The notes beneath the pieces were generated by a model, which saw only the letters and a program-made list of their open reading frames with translations, was not told where the DNA came from and made no database searches. A program made the position numbers and the translations under genes. 37,949 bases of DNA from Acidobacteriaceae bacterium. GTDB lineage: Bacteria > Acidobacteriota > Terriglobia > Terriglobales > Acidobacteriaceae. How positions within the stretch are numbered: the first letter of the stretch is position 1; the number at the start of each line of letters is the position of its first letter. The DNA lies in assembly GCA_027307045.1 (NCBI GenBank), contig DAHUXR010000040.1, forward strand, positions 1 through 37,949, read 5' to 3'. Below, piece by piece: positions 16,701 to 24,942 of this stretch.

Positions 16701-17282
16701 GGCGAGAACGTAAATATCCTGGTCCTCGACAGCGAAGTCTATTCCAACACCGGTGGACAGACTTCTAAAGCCACACCTCGAGGCGCTGTGGCGCGTTTCT
16801 CAGCGGCCGGTAAAATGACGGCTGAGAAAGACCTGGCCCTGATGGCGATGGCATATGGCAGCGTTTACGTGGCTCGGGTTGCCATGGGCGCGGGCGACAT
16901 GCAGACACTGAAGGCCTTTAACGAAGCTGAAGCTTACAACGGGCCATCATTGATCATCGCCTATGCCACCTGCATCGCTCACGGAATCGACATGACGCAC
17001 GGACTTAGCCAGCAAAAGCTCGCAGTGCAGTCCGGGCACTGGCCGCTGTTTCGCTTTGATCCCCGGCGCGCCGCGGAAGGCAAGAACCCAATGCAGCTTG
17101 ATTCCAAAGCGCCTTCTGTGCCGTTGGAAGACTACATTTACAATGAGACGCGCTATAGCATGCTGCGGCAGTCGCACCCGGAAGAGGCCAAAAAGCTGCT
17201 GGAAGAGGCGCGCGAAGACGTGGCCGCTCGCTGGAAAATGTATGAAACTTGGGCGAGCATGGGCGCGAACGGTAAGCGATAA
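13716..17282 (+). CDS. nifJ: Pyruvate:ferredoxin (flavodoxin) oxidoreductase
   Basis: A single-chain PFOR of 1188 residues, the normal length. It reversibly converts pyruvate and CoA to acetyl-CoA, CO2 and reduced ferredoxin in the cytoplasm. Domains in order: the N-terminal pyruvate-binding domain with IYPITPSS; the middle transketolase-like and gamma domains; two 4Fe-4S clusters in CIQCGKCVLVCP (from Cys696) and CTGCTLCVDVCP (from Cys752); a C-terminal TPP domain with ACSGCGETPY, NATGCSS, GGDGWAYDIGYGG (near 976) and SNTGGQTSK. All key motifs are intact. The ATG at 13716 gives the family N-terminus; an in-frame TTG at 13653 would add 21 unlikely residues. The ferredoxin-NADP reductase gene follows after 93 bp. 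The enzyme is oxygen-sensitive in many organisms, yet the surroundings are ordinary aerobic housekeeping genes. Confidence 0.96.
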   Translation: MNRPRVTIDGNEAAAYVAHQTNEVIAIYPITPSSTMGELADQWSSEGRQNIWGSVPRVVEMQSEAGAAGALHGALQGGSLATTFTSAQGLLLMIPNMYKIAGELTPAVIHVAARSLATHALSIFGDHQDVMAVRQTGWAMLASNSVQEAMDFALIAQAASLESRIPFVHFFDGFRTSHEVAKVEQLSVEDIQAMISDDLVRRHREGALSPDHPFIRGTAQNPDVYFQSREAANSFYLAAPTIMQNVMDKFAALTGRQYKLFDYVGAPDAEQVLVLMGSGAEVAQEAVDHLNHHGAKFGVLKVRLYRPFSIEHFVHALPPTVESIAVLDRTKEPGAVGEPLYVDVVTALSKAESQSTHLVQPMPRVIGGRYGLSSKEFTPAMVKGVFDELTKEKSKNHFTVGIVDDVTHTSIDYDPAFSTEEPDTVRALFYGLGADGTVGANKNSIKIIGEDTDLFAQGYFVYDSKKSGSMTTSHLRFGPRPIRSSYLITRANFIACHQFSFLERINLLKYAESGATFLLNSPFGPGDVWDKLPRTIHEEIIAGKLKFHVIDAYKVARETGMGGRINTIMQTCFFAISNVLPRFQAIMAIKNAIRKTYGKRGQAVVDKNFAAVDQTMANLFEVEVPIESFSAIELQPPVPEQAPEFVREVLGPIIQGDGDFLPVSKMPVDGTFPSGTSQWEKRNISLEIPEWDKELCIQCGKCVLVCPHAVIRAKVYDDDKLANAPESFLSAPARWKDMGQMKYTLQVSPEDCTGCTLCVDVCPAKSKTDTNHKALNMVPQPPIRHREAKNWEFFLGLPEFNREKLSLGQVKDVQLLQPLFEFSGACSGCGETPYIKLMTQLFGDRTIVANATGCSSIYGGNLPTTPYTFNNDGRGTAWANSLFEDNAEFGLGIRLSQDKHAEYARDLVKRLVDTIGPELATSICDADQSNEAGVRKQRQRVELLKNVLRLGPHNRDARELMVLADSLVKRNVWIVGGDGWAYDIGYGGLDHVLASGENVNILVLDSEVYSNTGGQTSKATPRGAVARFSAAGKMTAEKDLALMAMAYGSVYVARVAMGAGDMQTLKAFNEAEAYNGPSLIIAYATCIAHGIDMTHGLSQQKLAVQSGHWPLFRFDPRRAAEGKNPMQLDSKAPSVPLEDYIYNETRYSMLRQSHPEEAKKLLEEAREDVAARWKMYETWASMGANGKR

Positions 17283-17375
17283 TAAGGAAGTTGTCCGCGT
17301 TAAAGCTTATTCAAACGCGCACTGGGTAATGCCTGCGCTCGATTTTAGTTGTTGCGAATCGTTGGAGGGAAACGC

Positions 17376-18725
17376 GTGAAGACAGTCTTTGTGGTTGGTG
17401 CAGGACCAGCAGGAATGTTTGCCGCCCAGAAAATTGCACAGGGCGGCCATCAAGTCATCATCCTGAACCGCGACATCAAACCCGGCGGTCTGGCTGAGTA
17501 TGGTATCTATCCCACCAAAGACAAGATGAAGATTGGCCTGCGCAAGCAATTTGCCAAGGTGCTGAGCCTTCCCAACGTGCATTATTTCGGCCACGTGCCG
17601 GTGTCAACCCAGGCGGCGGTTTCCATTGCGGATTTGCAGCAGTTCGGCCCTTCAGCAATTGTCTTTGCCATTGGCGCGCAGGGAACAAAGAAGCTCGGCC
17701 TTCCCGGCGAGGAGGTTACTGGTGTTTATGCCGCTAAGGATTTCGTCTACAGCTATAACCTGCTCCCGCCATTTACCTCGCGCGACTTCTCTACCGGAAA
17801 GCGCGTAGCGATCGTCGGCATGGGCAACGTGATGGTGGATATAGCGCGCTGGCTCCTGATTGATGCTCCCGTAAAGACCGCTGAAGAAGTTGTGGTGGTG
17901 GCCCGGCGCGGGCCGTTTGAGGCCAAGTTCGACAAAAAAGAATTTGACTACATCGAGGAATTTCTCGACCGCAGGGCCTTCGATGAAGAACTGCGCCGCA
18001 TCCAGCCGCAGCTTTCCGCCATCGGCCAGGACATCAGCAAGCTCGCAGAGGAAACATTCCCGGTGCTGGCGACGCCGGCCACCGAGCATCCGGAAGGCAA
18101 AGCCCGTCTCCGCTTTCGCTTCTTGTGTTCGCCGCAGGCCATCCATGCCGACTCCGAGGGTCGCATTGACCAGCTTACTGTCGCCGAAAATGTTCTTTTG
18201 GAACGTGATGGCAGTATCGCCTGCAAAGCCACGGATAAATTCGCCGCCCTTGACGTGGACACCATGATTTTTGCCATTGGTGATGTGGCTGATCCTGCGG
18301 TGGGCTTGCCTTATAGCCGCGATAGCTACGTCATCAATCCAGACCAGACCGATCCCAAGCGCGCAGCATATGAGTTGTTTGACCCACAAAGCTGCAAAGT
18401 GCTTGATGGGATGTATGCCGTGGGCTGGGCGCGCAAAGCCAGCGACGGCCTTGTGGGCATTGCGCGGCACGACGCTGAAGTCGGAGCGGTGCATGTGCTG
18501 AAATATATGGAAACCGCGCCAGAAAGCAATTTTGGGGCTGCTGAGGTGCAAAAATTTCTGGAGCGCAAAGGCCTGCAAGTCGTTACCAAGCCTGACCTTG
18601 AAAGTCTGGCGCGTGCTGAAGAAAAGCAGGCACAGAAGCTCGGCGCTCTATGGTTTAAATTTGCCGAGGACAACGCCATGCTGGCGGCCATTGAATCAGA
18701 AAAGGCGAACGCGGTTTCGGTCTAG
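17376..18725 (+). CDS. Adrenodoxin-type ferredoxin-NADP reductase
   Basis: A 449-residue FAD protein. The FAD loop is GAGPAG (8-13) and the NADP-binding loop lies near IVGMGNVMVDIAR (about 145-157). A GGLAEYGIYPTKDKMK stretch, FAIGAQGTKKLGLPGE, ARRGPFEAKF and the C-terminal YAVGWARKASDGLVG follow the plan of adrenodoxin reductase and mycobacterial FprA. It should pass electrons between ferredoxin and NADP(H). Its place directly after nifJ suggests that the pair works as a two-component pyruvate:NADP+ oxidoreductase. No ferredoxin gene is between them. The GTG start is supported by GGAGGG about 6 nt upstream. Related GltD-like oxidoreductases are the main alternative. Confidence 0.85.
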   Translation: MKTVFVVGAGPAGMFAAQKIAQGGHQVIILNRDIKPGGLAEYGIYPTKDKMKIGLRKQFAKVLSLPNVHYFGHVPVSTQAAVSIADLQQFGPSAIVFAIGAQGTKKLGLPGEEVTGVYAAKDFVYSYNLLPPFTSRDFSTGKRVAIVGMGNVMVDIARWLLIDAPVKTAEEVVVVARRGPFEAKFDKKEFDYIEEFLDRRAFDEELRRIQPQLSAIGQDISKLAEETFPVLATPATEHPEGKARLRFRFLCSPQAIHADSEGRIDQLTVAENVLLERDGSIACKATDKFAALDVDTMIFAIGDVADPAVGLPYSRDSYVINPDQTDPKRAAYELFDPQSCKVLDGMYAVGWARKASDGLVGIARHDAEVGAVHVLKYMETAPESNFGAAEVQKFLERKGLQVVTKPDLESLARAEEKQAQKLGALWFKFAEDNAMLAAIESEKANAVSV

Positions 18726-18769
18726 CGCCCTTGATTCTTCCTGCTACTCGCAATTAAAGTCTTGAACAG

Positions 18770-19546
18770 ATGCCCGTCTGGGACCCCAATCTATATTTGA
18801 AGTACGCCGATGAGCGCGCTCGCCCGGCGGCTGATCTGATCGCGCAAATCCATTTGGAAGCGCCCGCCCGCATTGTCGATCTGGGGTGCGGCCCCGGTAA
18901 TAGCACAGAACAGCTACGCCGGCGCTGGCCCAATGCGGCTATCACCGGCGTGGACAATTCGCCGGAAATGCTGGCCCAGGCCAAAGCCAAACATCCTGAA
19001 TGGCAATGGGTGCTGGGCGATATTGAAACCTGGAACCCCGAACCTGCGGTCGATTTGATCTTTTCCAACGCCGCGTTCCACTGGGTGGCGGGACATGCCA
19101 CACTGTTTCGCGGGATGATCAACGGCGTGGCGGCCGGGGGAGCTTTAGCGGTTCAGATGCCAAACAATTTCCATTCGCCCGCCCACTCCGTCATGCGAGA
19201 AGCAGCCCTCAGCGGTGATCCTCGCTGGGCCAAGGCGACGGTGGCTGTGCCCAATACTCTCACTGTGCATCCACCCGCTTTTTATTACGATGTCCTGCGC
19301 AAACACGCCAGCCGCGTCGACATCTGGGAAACCGAGTATCAACAGGTGATGGACGGCCCCAGGGCGGTCTTTGACTGGATTCGCAGCACCAGCATGCGTC
19401 CATACCTTGACCGCCTGCCCGATGTCGAGCAGCGCCAGCTTTTTGAAGAGCTTTGCCTGGAAGGCATTCAGGAAGCATACCGGCCGAATGATCAGGGAAA
19501 GGTGTTGTTCCCATACCGCCGGATGTTTATCGTGGCGTATCGGTGA
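18770..19546 (+). CDS. tam: Trans-aconitate 2-methyltransferase
   Basis: A 258-residue class I SAM-dependent methyltransferase. The N-terminus WDPNLYLKYADERARPAADL is the Tam hallmark, and motif I is VDLGCGPGNST (about 36-46), followed by ITGVDNSPEML and the FSNAAFHWV segment. Tam methylates trans-aconitate, a spontaneous inhibitor of aconitase, forming a monomethyl ester. The length matches E. coli Tam. It starts 44 bp after the reductase gene and overlaps the MBL gene by 4 bp (GTGA), so these two are probably translationally coupled. There is no clear Shine-Dalgarno sequence at the ATG. Confidence 0.88.
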   Translation: MPVWDPNLYLKYADERARPAADLIAQIHLEAPARIVDLGCGPGNSTEQLRRRWPNAAITGVDNSPEMLAQAKAKHPEWQWVLGDIETWNPEPAVDLIFSNAAFHWVAGHATLFRGMINGVAAGGALAVQMPNNFHSPAHSVMREAALSGDPRWAKATVAVPNTLTVHPPAFYYDVLRKHASRVDIWETEYQQVMDGPRAVFDWIRSTSMRPYLDRLPDVEQRQLFEELCLEGIQEAYRPNDQGKVLFPYRRMFIVAYR

Positions 19547-20415
19547 GGCGTGTTTTGAATAAGCCACATCTTTCAACGATTATTGTTTGCATTGCGCTAT
19601 GCTTCCCTGTCCTTAGTCCTGCCGCCTCAATTCACAAGATCGGTTTCGACCTCTATGCGTACATCTCTGACAATGATGCCAGCGCAAATTCAACGTTCCT
19701 CGTCAGCGATCAGGGAATTCTCGTCGTCGATACTGGGCTGAACGCGCAGGAAGGCCGCAAGTTGCTGGAGCAGATTCGCAAACTCTCTCCGGCTCCCGTG
19801 CGATGGATCGTCAACACGCATTACCATCCCGATCATCGCGGCGGCAACAACGTTGTCGGCCCGGATGCGATCGTCATCAGCACGGCATTCACGCGTTCAC
19901 AGACAGCAAAGCCGGCAAAGGAAAGCTCCGTGAATGAAACCGTGGGGCCGAATGGGCTAGTGCTTTATCTCGGTGGACACGAGATTCGCATCTACCATCC
20001 CGGCCCGGCGCATACTCAAGGCGACTTGGTCGTTTACTTTCCTGATGAACGCGCCATCGCCACCGGCGATCTGTTTCTAACCAACTCCTGTCCCGCCATG
20101 GATGACGGCGACATGGAAAACTGGATCGCTGCGCTGGATCACATGCTGGCGTTGCCCATCGAGCACGTAGTCCCCGGACATTTTGAGCTGGCCACAAAAA
20201 GTGAGTTGCAGCGTTTCCGCAATTATCTGGCCGACCTGCGGGACCAGGTGGCTCGCATGTATCGCCAAGGCCTGCCTCTGGAACGCATTCAGGGTTCGCT
20301 GGCTTTGGACGCATACAATAATTTTCGTCAGTATCCAAACTATGAAGCCACGTTTAAGGACAACGCCGCAGCTTATTATCAGCAATTGACCAAACGTAAG
20401 ATGCAGGAACACTAG
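19543..20415 (+). CDS. Exported MBL-fold metallo-hydrolase
   Basis: A 290-residue metallo-beta-lactamase-fold protein. A signal peptide (core about 10-25, cleavage after SPA-A near 27) points to the periplasm. The zinc-binding motif is THYHPDHRGG (HxHxDH). Further ligands are supplied by GPAHTQGD, ATGDLF and VPGHFE. The C-terminal ~80 residues are an additional helical region. Possible activities include thioester, phospho- or lactam hydrolysis; none can be chosen from sequence. The GTG start overlaps the tam stop as GTGA, indicating coupling. Its link to Tam chemistry is unclear. Confidence 0.85.
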   Translation: MRRVLNKPHLSTIIVCIALCFPVLSPAASIHKIGFDLYAYISDNDASANSTFLVSDQGILVVDTGLNAQEGRKLLEQIRKLSPAPVRWIVNTHYHPDHRGGNNVVGPDAIVISTAFTRSQTAKPAKESSVNETVGPNGLVLYLGGHEIRIYHPGPAHTQGDLVVYFPDERAIATGDLFLTNSCPAMDDGDMENWIAALDHMLALPIEHVVPGHFELATKSELQRFRNYLADLRDQVARMYRQGLPLERIQGSLALDAYNNFRQYPNYEATFKDNAAAYYQQLTKRKMQEH

Positions 20416-20490
20416 CGTTCTGCCTCAATTTTTGCTTGGCGACCGCCGGGCTTCAGCCTTTGGTCATGCCCCAAGCGTCGTGCTGCAACT

Positions 20491-20496
20491 TACAAT
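20491..20496 (+). promoter_or_regulatory. -10 element of leaderless DUF4230 gene
   Basis: TACAAT (5 of 6 matches) is followed by 6 nt and then the ATG at 20503, so transcription would start on the A of the start codon. No good -35 was found at normal spacing, and there is no Shine-Dalgarno sequence. Confidence 0.45.
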
Positions 20497-20502
20497 AGCT
20501 CC

Positions 20503-21150
20503 ATGACGGAAACATCAACGAATCCTGCTCTGCGCCCGCCTCGCCCGGCGCTCTTGCCCGGTCTCTTGATCGGTGCAGTCATCGCTCTGTTGCTCGCCGT
20601 GCTTATGGCGCGGGTGCAGTCAGGCCCTCTGGCGGCATTTTGGTCGCTGCTCAGCGGACGCAACACCCGCATCACGAGTGAGGGGAGCGTGATTGAGCGT
20701 ATCCAGCGGTTGCAGAGGATGGAAACCGTGGTCTTCAACATGGATAAGATCGTGACCGGCGAAAAAGATAATCCGATACTGCCTGACTTTATCGCCGGCG
20801 ATCGGCTGCTGATGATCGTCCATGGCCAGGTTGTTGCTGGTATTGATTTCAGCCGCATTAAACAGGGGGACATCAAGATCCAGGGCAAAGAAGTGCGCAT
20901 TCACTTGCCCAATCCGCAAATCCTGATCACACGCCTGGACAACGCGCGCACCAAAGTTTATTCGAGGAGCACAGGACTTCTGGTCCGAGTTGACCCGAAC
21001 CTTGAGACGCAAGTCCGGCAAGAAGCTGAAGGAGAGTTGCTGCAGGAAGCCGCGGTCGGCGGGATCATCAATACTGCCCGTGACAATGCCCGGGCCACTG
21101 TAACCACGCTGCTGATAGGGATGGGTTTTGAGAAAGTTGAAGTCGATTGA
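20503..21150 (+). CDS. DUF4230 membrane-anchored protein
   Basis: A 215-residue protein with one N-terminal transmembrane segment (about 19-37, LLPGLLIGAVIALLLAVLMA type) after a short Pro-rich stretch. The remainder matches DUF4230: VIERIQRLQRMETVVFNMDKI, a segment with GQVVAGIDFSRI, then IRIHLPNPQIL-type strands and a C-terminal helix ending in GFEKVEVD. The family has no defined biochemical role; it is usually membrane-bound and faces the periplasm. Genes on both sides read the same way, but spacing (87 bp upstream, 82 bp downstream) suggests its own promoter. Confidence 0.8.
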   Translation: MTETSTNPALRPPRPALLPGLLIGAVIALLLAVLMARVQSGPLAAFWSLLSGRNTRITSEGSVIERIQRLQRMETVVFNMDKIVTGEKDNPILPDFIAGDRLLMIVHGQVVAGIDFSRIKQGDIKIQGKEVRIHLPNPQILITRLDNARTKVYSRSTGLLVRVDPNLETQVRQEAEGELLQEAAVGGIINTARDNARATVTTLLIGMGFEKVEVD

Positions 21151-21180
21151 CCTTTTGCCTGAAAATCAGGGATCAATCGA
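21143..21180 (+). other. Hairpin covering DUF4230 stop codon
   Basis: TCGATTGA (21143-21150) pairs perfectly with TCAATCGA (21173-21180), enclosing CCTGA (21158-21162) paired with TCAGG (21166-21170). The stop codon TGA is inside the outer stem. No U tract follows. It could stabilise the 3' end or terminate weakly. Confidence 0.4.
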
Positions 21181-21232
21181 TCGCTTCAACGCATTCTGAT
21201 TGCATCAAGAGCGTTTCTGACGAAAGGCGCAA

Positions 21233-22204
21233 ATGGAATACACGAATCTTGGTTTTACCGGCGTAAAAGTCTCCCGCATCTGTCTGGGCTGCATGACCTA
21301 CGGCACAAAGAAGTGGCGGCAGTGGGTGCTGGAAGAAGAAGAGAGCCGTCCGTTTATCAAACAGGCGATTGAAGCTGGAATCAATTTCTTTGACACCGCG
21401 GACATGTATTCCCTGGGCGCGAGCGAGCAGGTCCTGGGCCGCGCGCTGAAAGATTTTGGGCCATCGCGTGACAAGCTGGTGATCGCAACCAAGGTGTTCT
21501 TTCCGCTGGGCGATGATCCCAATCAGAAAGGCCTCTCGCGCAAGCACATCATGCACGCGATTGACGACAGCTTGCGCCGACTCGGCACAGATTATGTTGA
21601 TCTCTATCAGATCCACCGTTTCGACTATGAGACACCCATCGAAGAAACGCTCACAGCGCTGCATGATGTGGTGAAGTCAGGGAAGGCCCGTTATATCGGC
21701 GCATCGTCGATGTTTGCCTGGCAGTTTGCCCAAATGCTACACACGTCTGATCGTCTTGGGCTCACGCGTTTTGTGACCATGCAGAATCATTACAACCTTA
21801 TATATCGCGAAGAAGAGCGTGAGATGATCCCTTTGTGCCAGGCAGAAGGCGTGGGCCTCGTTCCCTGGAGTCCGCTGGCGCGTGGTGTGCTGGCAGGAAA
21901 TCGCAAGGCGGGGACAGTGCGCTCCCAGGAAGACGACTACACCAAAAAGCTTTACACACAGGAAGCCGACGACCGGGTTGTCGAAGCTGTCGCCCAGGTC
22001 GCAAAAGGCCGCGGCGTGTCCCCGGCCCAGGTTGCTCTGGCATGGCTGCTGCACAAGCCTGAAGTTTCCGCGCCGATTATCGGAGCGTCCAAGCCACATC
22101 ACCTGCAGGATGCGGTGGCAGCGATCAGCCTCAAGCTTACGCAGCAGGAAATCGCCCAACTTGAGTCAACGTATGTTCCCCATCCAGTACTGGGCCACCA
22201 CTAA
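21233..22204 (+). CDS. Aldo/keto reductase
   Basis: A 323-residue (alpha/beta)8 NADPH-dependent oxidoreductase of the aldo/keto reductase family. The catalytic tetrad is complete: Asp54 and Tyr59 in FFDTADMY, Lys87 in VIATKVFF, and His128 in LYQIHRFD. The cofactor loop near PWSPLARGVLAG and the C-terminal PIIGASKPHHL complete the pattern. The nearest groups are the YhdN/Kv-beta-like AKRs, which reduce aldehydes and ketones; the physiological substrate is unknown. AAAGG about 9 nt upstream supports the start. It stands alone between DUF4230 and transketolase. Confidence 0.93.
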   Translation: MEYTNLGFTGVKVSRICLGCMTYGTKKWRQWVLEEEESRPFIKQAIEAGINFFDTADMYSLGASEQVLGRALKDFGPSRDKLVIATKVFFPLGDDPNQKGLSRKHIMHAIDDSLRRLGTDYVDLYQIHRFDYETPIEETLTALHDVVKSGKARYIGASSMFAWQFAQMLHTSDRLGLTRFVTMQNHYNLIYREEEREMIPLCQAEGVGLVPWSPLARGVLAGNRKAGTVRSQEDDYTKKLYTQEADDRVVEAVAQVAKGRGVSPAQVALAWLLHKPEVSAPIIGASKPHHLQDAVAAISLKLTQQEIAQLESTYVPHPVLGHH

Positions 22205-22359
22205 GTTGCTTTCAGGGGAAGAAGGCCCCATTTCCTTCAATATCCATGCATTTAGCGCGCGTGTGACGCCCATCACTGCCGTGGCGTGAGGCGGCTCGTC
22301 ACAATGGTTCTCACGGTATGCGCTCTGCGTCTTGCGCACCCCATTGAGGCAAATTCAAG

Positions 22360-24438
22360 ATGGCCATCATCGACTCGGCTGACGGCAAGACTCTCAGAAA
22401 ATATTCCATCGACGAACTGAAGGAACAAGCGGCCCTGATGCGCGGTTATAGTCTTACTGCACTGTGCGCCGCGGGTTCAGGCCACGCCGGCGGAACGCTT
22501 TCTATCATGGACGTGGCCGCGGCGCTCTATCTCCGCTGCGCTGAGCACGATCCCAGGAATCCAGACTGGAAGATGCGCGACCGCCTTATCTGGTCAGCCG
22601 GGCACAAAGCCCCAGCGCTGTATACGGGCCTGGCATTCTCCGGCTACTTCGATAAAGAAGACATGATGACGCTGCGCAAACTGGGTTCGCCGTTCCAGGG
22701 CCATCCGCATCGCCTGAAACTGCCCGGAGTTGAGGTTTCAACCGGATCGCTGGGACAGGGTCTAAGCATCGCCGTGGGTGTGGCGTTGGCACAGAAGATG
22801 GAGGGGATTCCGGCCAAAACTTTTTGCATCATGGGCGATGGCGAGCAGCAGGAAGGCCAAATATGGGAAGCAGCCATGGAGGCCGCGCACTACAAACTGG
22901 ACAACCTGATCGGCATCATCGACCAGAACCAGCTTCAGATCGATGGCCCCGTGGCCGACGTAATGAACATTGATCCCCTCGACGAGAAATATCGCAGCTT
23001 TGGCTGGCACGTGTTGCGCGTGAACGGGCATGACATGGAAGAGATCGTGGAAACGCTGGAGTGTGTCAAGCAAGAGCCCGCTGGACGGCCCACGATGCTG
23101 ATTTGCTACACGATCAAGGGCAAAGGCGTGAGCTTTATGGAAAACCAGCCGGGATGGCATGGCCGCGCGCCAAACATTCAGGAACTGGAGAAAGCGCTGG
23201 CTGAACTCCATCTTGACGGCAAGCTGCCCGTAGCGGAACTACTGGCTACCGCAAAGACCTTTCAAGACAAGGTGGAGACCAGACTCGAGGAAAAGATGCC
23301 GAAGTTCAGCATGGGCTATTGGTGGAACTCCGCGTCATCGATGAAAGTTGACATGCGTCCGACGCGCGCTGGTTTTGGAGAAGCCTTGCGCGCAGCGGGC
23401 GACGATCCTCGCGTCTGCTGCCTGGGTCTCGACATCAGCGGTTCCATCACCATCAATGAGTTCTACGCCAACAATCCTGAGCGAAAGAAGCGCTGGCTCA
23501 GCATGGGCATTGCCGAGCAATCGGCCACATCCGTTGCCGCTGGGCTGGCCCGTGAGGGCAAGCTGCCTGTCTTTGGCACCTACGCCACCTTTGCTGCGGC
23601 TCGCAACCTTGATCAGATTCGCACATCGGTGTGCTATGGAAATTTCAACGTGATGATTGCCGGCGCGCACGGCGGCATAAGCGTTGGGCCGGATGGCGCA
23701 ACGCATCAGGCGTTGGAAGATTGTTCAGCAATGATGAGCCTGCCGAACATGACTGTGGTGGTGCCTTGCGATGCCGTTGAAACACGCAAGGCAACCGCCA
23801 CGCTCCTCTTGAATCATGTGGGACCAAAGTACATCCGCTTTGCGCGTGAAGCCACTCCGGTCGTGACGACTGAGGATACGCCTTTCGTTGCCGGCAAGGC
23901 CAATGTGCTACGCCTGCGGCGGGAATCAGGCAGGATGATCGATGCTTTCGAGCATGTACTGGCCGAGGAGTATGTGTCCGAGGACGAAGACCTGACCATC
24001 ATTGCCTGTGGGCCCATGGTCCCTGAAGCCATGCGCGCCGCGTGGATCTTGAAAAATGAATTTGGTTATGACACGCGAGTGATTAACATGCATACCCTCA
24101 AGCCTCTGGATGAAGCAGCGGTGGTGCGAGCTGCCGGCGAAACCGGGATCATCGTAACTGCGGAAGAGCACCAGATTGGCGCGCTGGCATGGCGCGTCAG
24201 CGGCGTCATCACCGCCAGTAAAGAGCTTTACGGCAAGCCCGTCCTGACCGGCGCCATCGGCGTGCAAGATCGTTTTGGCGATAGCGGCGCAGCGTGGGAA
24301 CTGATGAAAGAATTCGTGGTCAGCGCGGAGCACATCGCGGCAAAGGCCAGGGAGCTAATGGTCGTGAAGCGTGATGCAATGCCTCCGCAGCCGTTGGAAG
24401 AGTTTGCGCTTGAAGAAGCCCTGGCCACCAGCAACTAG
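22360..24438 (+). CDS. tkt: Transketolase
   Basis: A 692-residue TPP enzyme that moves two-carbon ketol units between sugar phosphates in the non-oxidative pentose phosphate pathway. The N-terminal half has GSGHAGGTLS, the His-containing HKAPALYTG, PGVEVSTGSLGQGLS and the TPP/Mg motif MGDGEQQEG (Gly159-Asp160). The pyrimidine-binding half begins near residue 328 with TRAGFGEAL and contains SMGIAEQSA and FGTYATFAA. A C-terminal domain starts near 540. The sequence style resembles split two-subunit transketolases, but here both halves are one chain. Together with rpiB elsewhere in the window it covers part of the pentose phosphate pathway. The ATG has only a distant GAGG upstream. Confidence 0.93.
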   Translation: MAIIDSADGKTLRKYSIDELKEQAALMRGYSLTALCAAGSGHAGGTLSIMDVAAALYLRCAEHDPRNPDWKMRDRLIWSAGHKAPALYTGLAFSGYFDKEDMMTLRKLGSPFQGHPHRLKLPGVEVSTGSLGQGLSIAVGVALAQKMEGIPAKTFCIMGDGEQQEGQIWEAAMEAAHYKLDNLIGIIDQNQLQIDGPVADVMNIDPLDEKYRSFGWHVLRVNGHDMEEIVETLECVKQEPAGRPTMLICYTIKGKGVSFMENQPGWHGRAPNIQELEKALAELHLDGKLPVAELLATAKTFQDKVETRLEEKMPKFSMGYWWNSASSMKVDMRPTRAGFGEALRAAGDDPRVCCLGLDISGSITINEFYANNPERKKRWLSMGIAEQSATSVAAGLAREGKLPVFGTYATFAAARNLDQIRTSVCYGNFNVMIAGAHGGISVGPDGATHQALEDCSAMMSLPNMTVVVPCDAVETRKATATLLLNHVGPKYIRFAREATPVVTTEDTPFVAGKANVLRLRRESGRMIDAFEHVLAEEYVSEDEDLTIIACGPMVPEAMRAAWILKNEFGYDTRVINMHTLKPLDEAAVVRAAGETGIIVTAEEHQIGALAWRVSGVITASKELYGKPVLTGAIGVQDRFGDSGAAWELMKEFVVSAEHIAAKARELMVVKRDAMPPQPLEEFALEEALATSN

Positions 24439-24455
24439 AGTCCAGGCATAAATAA

Positions 24456-24492
24456 GCGCTCCGCTGCCCTAATTTCGGCATACGAGGAGCGC
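24456..24492 (-). terminator. Hairpin between converging tkt and DUF883 genes
   Basis: GCGCTCC (24456-24462) pairs with GGAGCGC (24486-24492); the inner GCTGCC/GGCA bases can add pairs. On the minus strand the stem is followed by TTATTTATG, a modest U-rich tail, so it may terminate the DUF883 transcript. On the plus strand no U tract follows. Confidence 0.45.
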
Positions 24493-24530
24493 CGCTAGAT
24501 TCGAGGGAATAAATTATCGAGCAGACCGCA

Positions 24531-24812
24531 CTAAGACCGCGTTTTGCGGCCCAGTAACCACCCCGTCAGGATTCCCACGGCAAAAGCTCCCGCGGCAACC
24601 GCCGCAACCGAAGTAAGAGGACGGTCTTTTACTTGCTGGCGGACATCATCCAATCGATCTTCCGTCGCAGCTTTTGCCCGCCTGACAGTGCGGTCCAAAT
24701 CATGGTACGTGTCGTCCAGACGCTCTTTTACTTTGGCCGAAAGATCTTTCGCCTTTTCCGCGATCTCGGCTACGTTATCGAGAACCTGGTTTGCCATGCG
24801 TGGTGCATTCAT
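24531..24812 (-). CDS. DUF883-like membrane-anchored helical protein
   Basis: A 93-residue protein. About 65 N-terminal residues form a charged amphipathic helix with heptad-like spacing, and residues about 67-87 form one membrane segment (VAAVAAGAFAVGILTGWLLG) ending in basic RKTRS. This is the layout of the DUF883/ElaB-YqjD group, tail-anchored proteins that can associate with ribosomes in stationary phase in E. coli. The start is supported by AGAGGAG about 8 nt upstream on the minus strand. It is divergent from the rubrerythrin-like gene. Confidence 0.75.
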   Translation of the reverse strand: MNAPRMANQVLDNVAEIAEKAKDLSAKVKERLDDTYHDLDRTVRRAKAATEDRLDDVRQQVKDRPLTSVAAVAAGAFAVGILTGWLLGRKTRS

Positions 24813-24942
24813 AAAAATTCTCCTCTAACAAATTTGCGCCTTATACGGGAGTATTCGGTGTGAGGTGAGTCACAACCAAGGGTGATCGCCAGCACATTTC
24901 CCGGAAGCCGGCGTCAGCCATACTGAGGTGCTGGAGACCATT

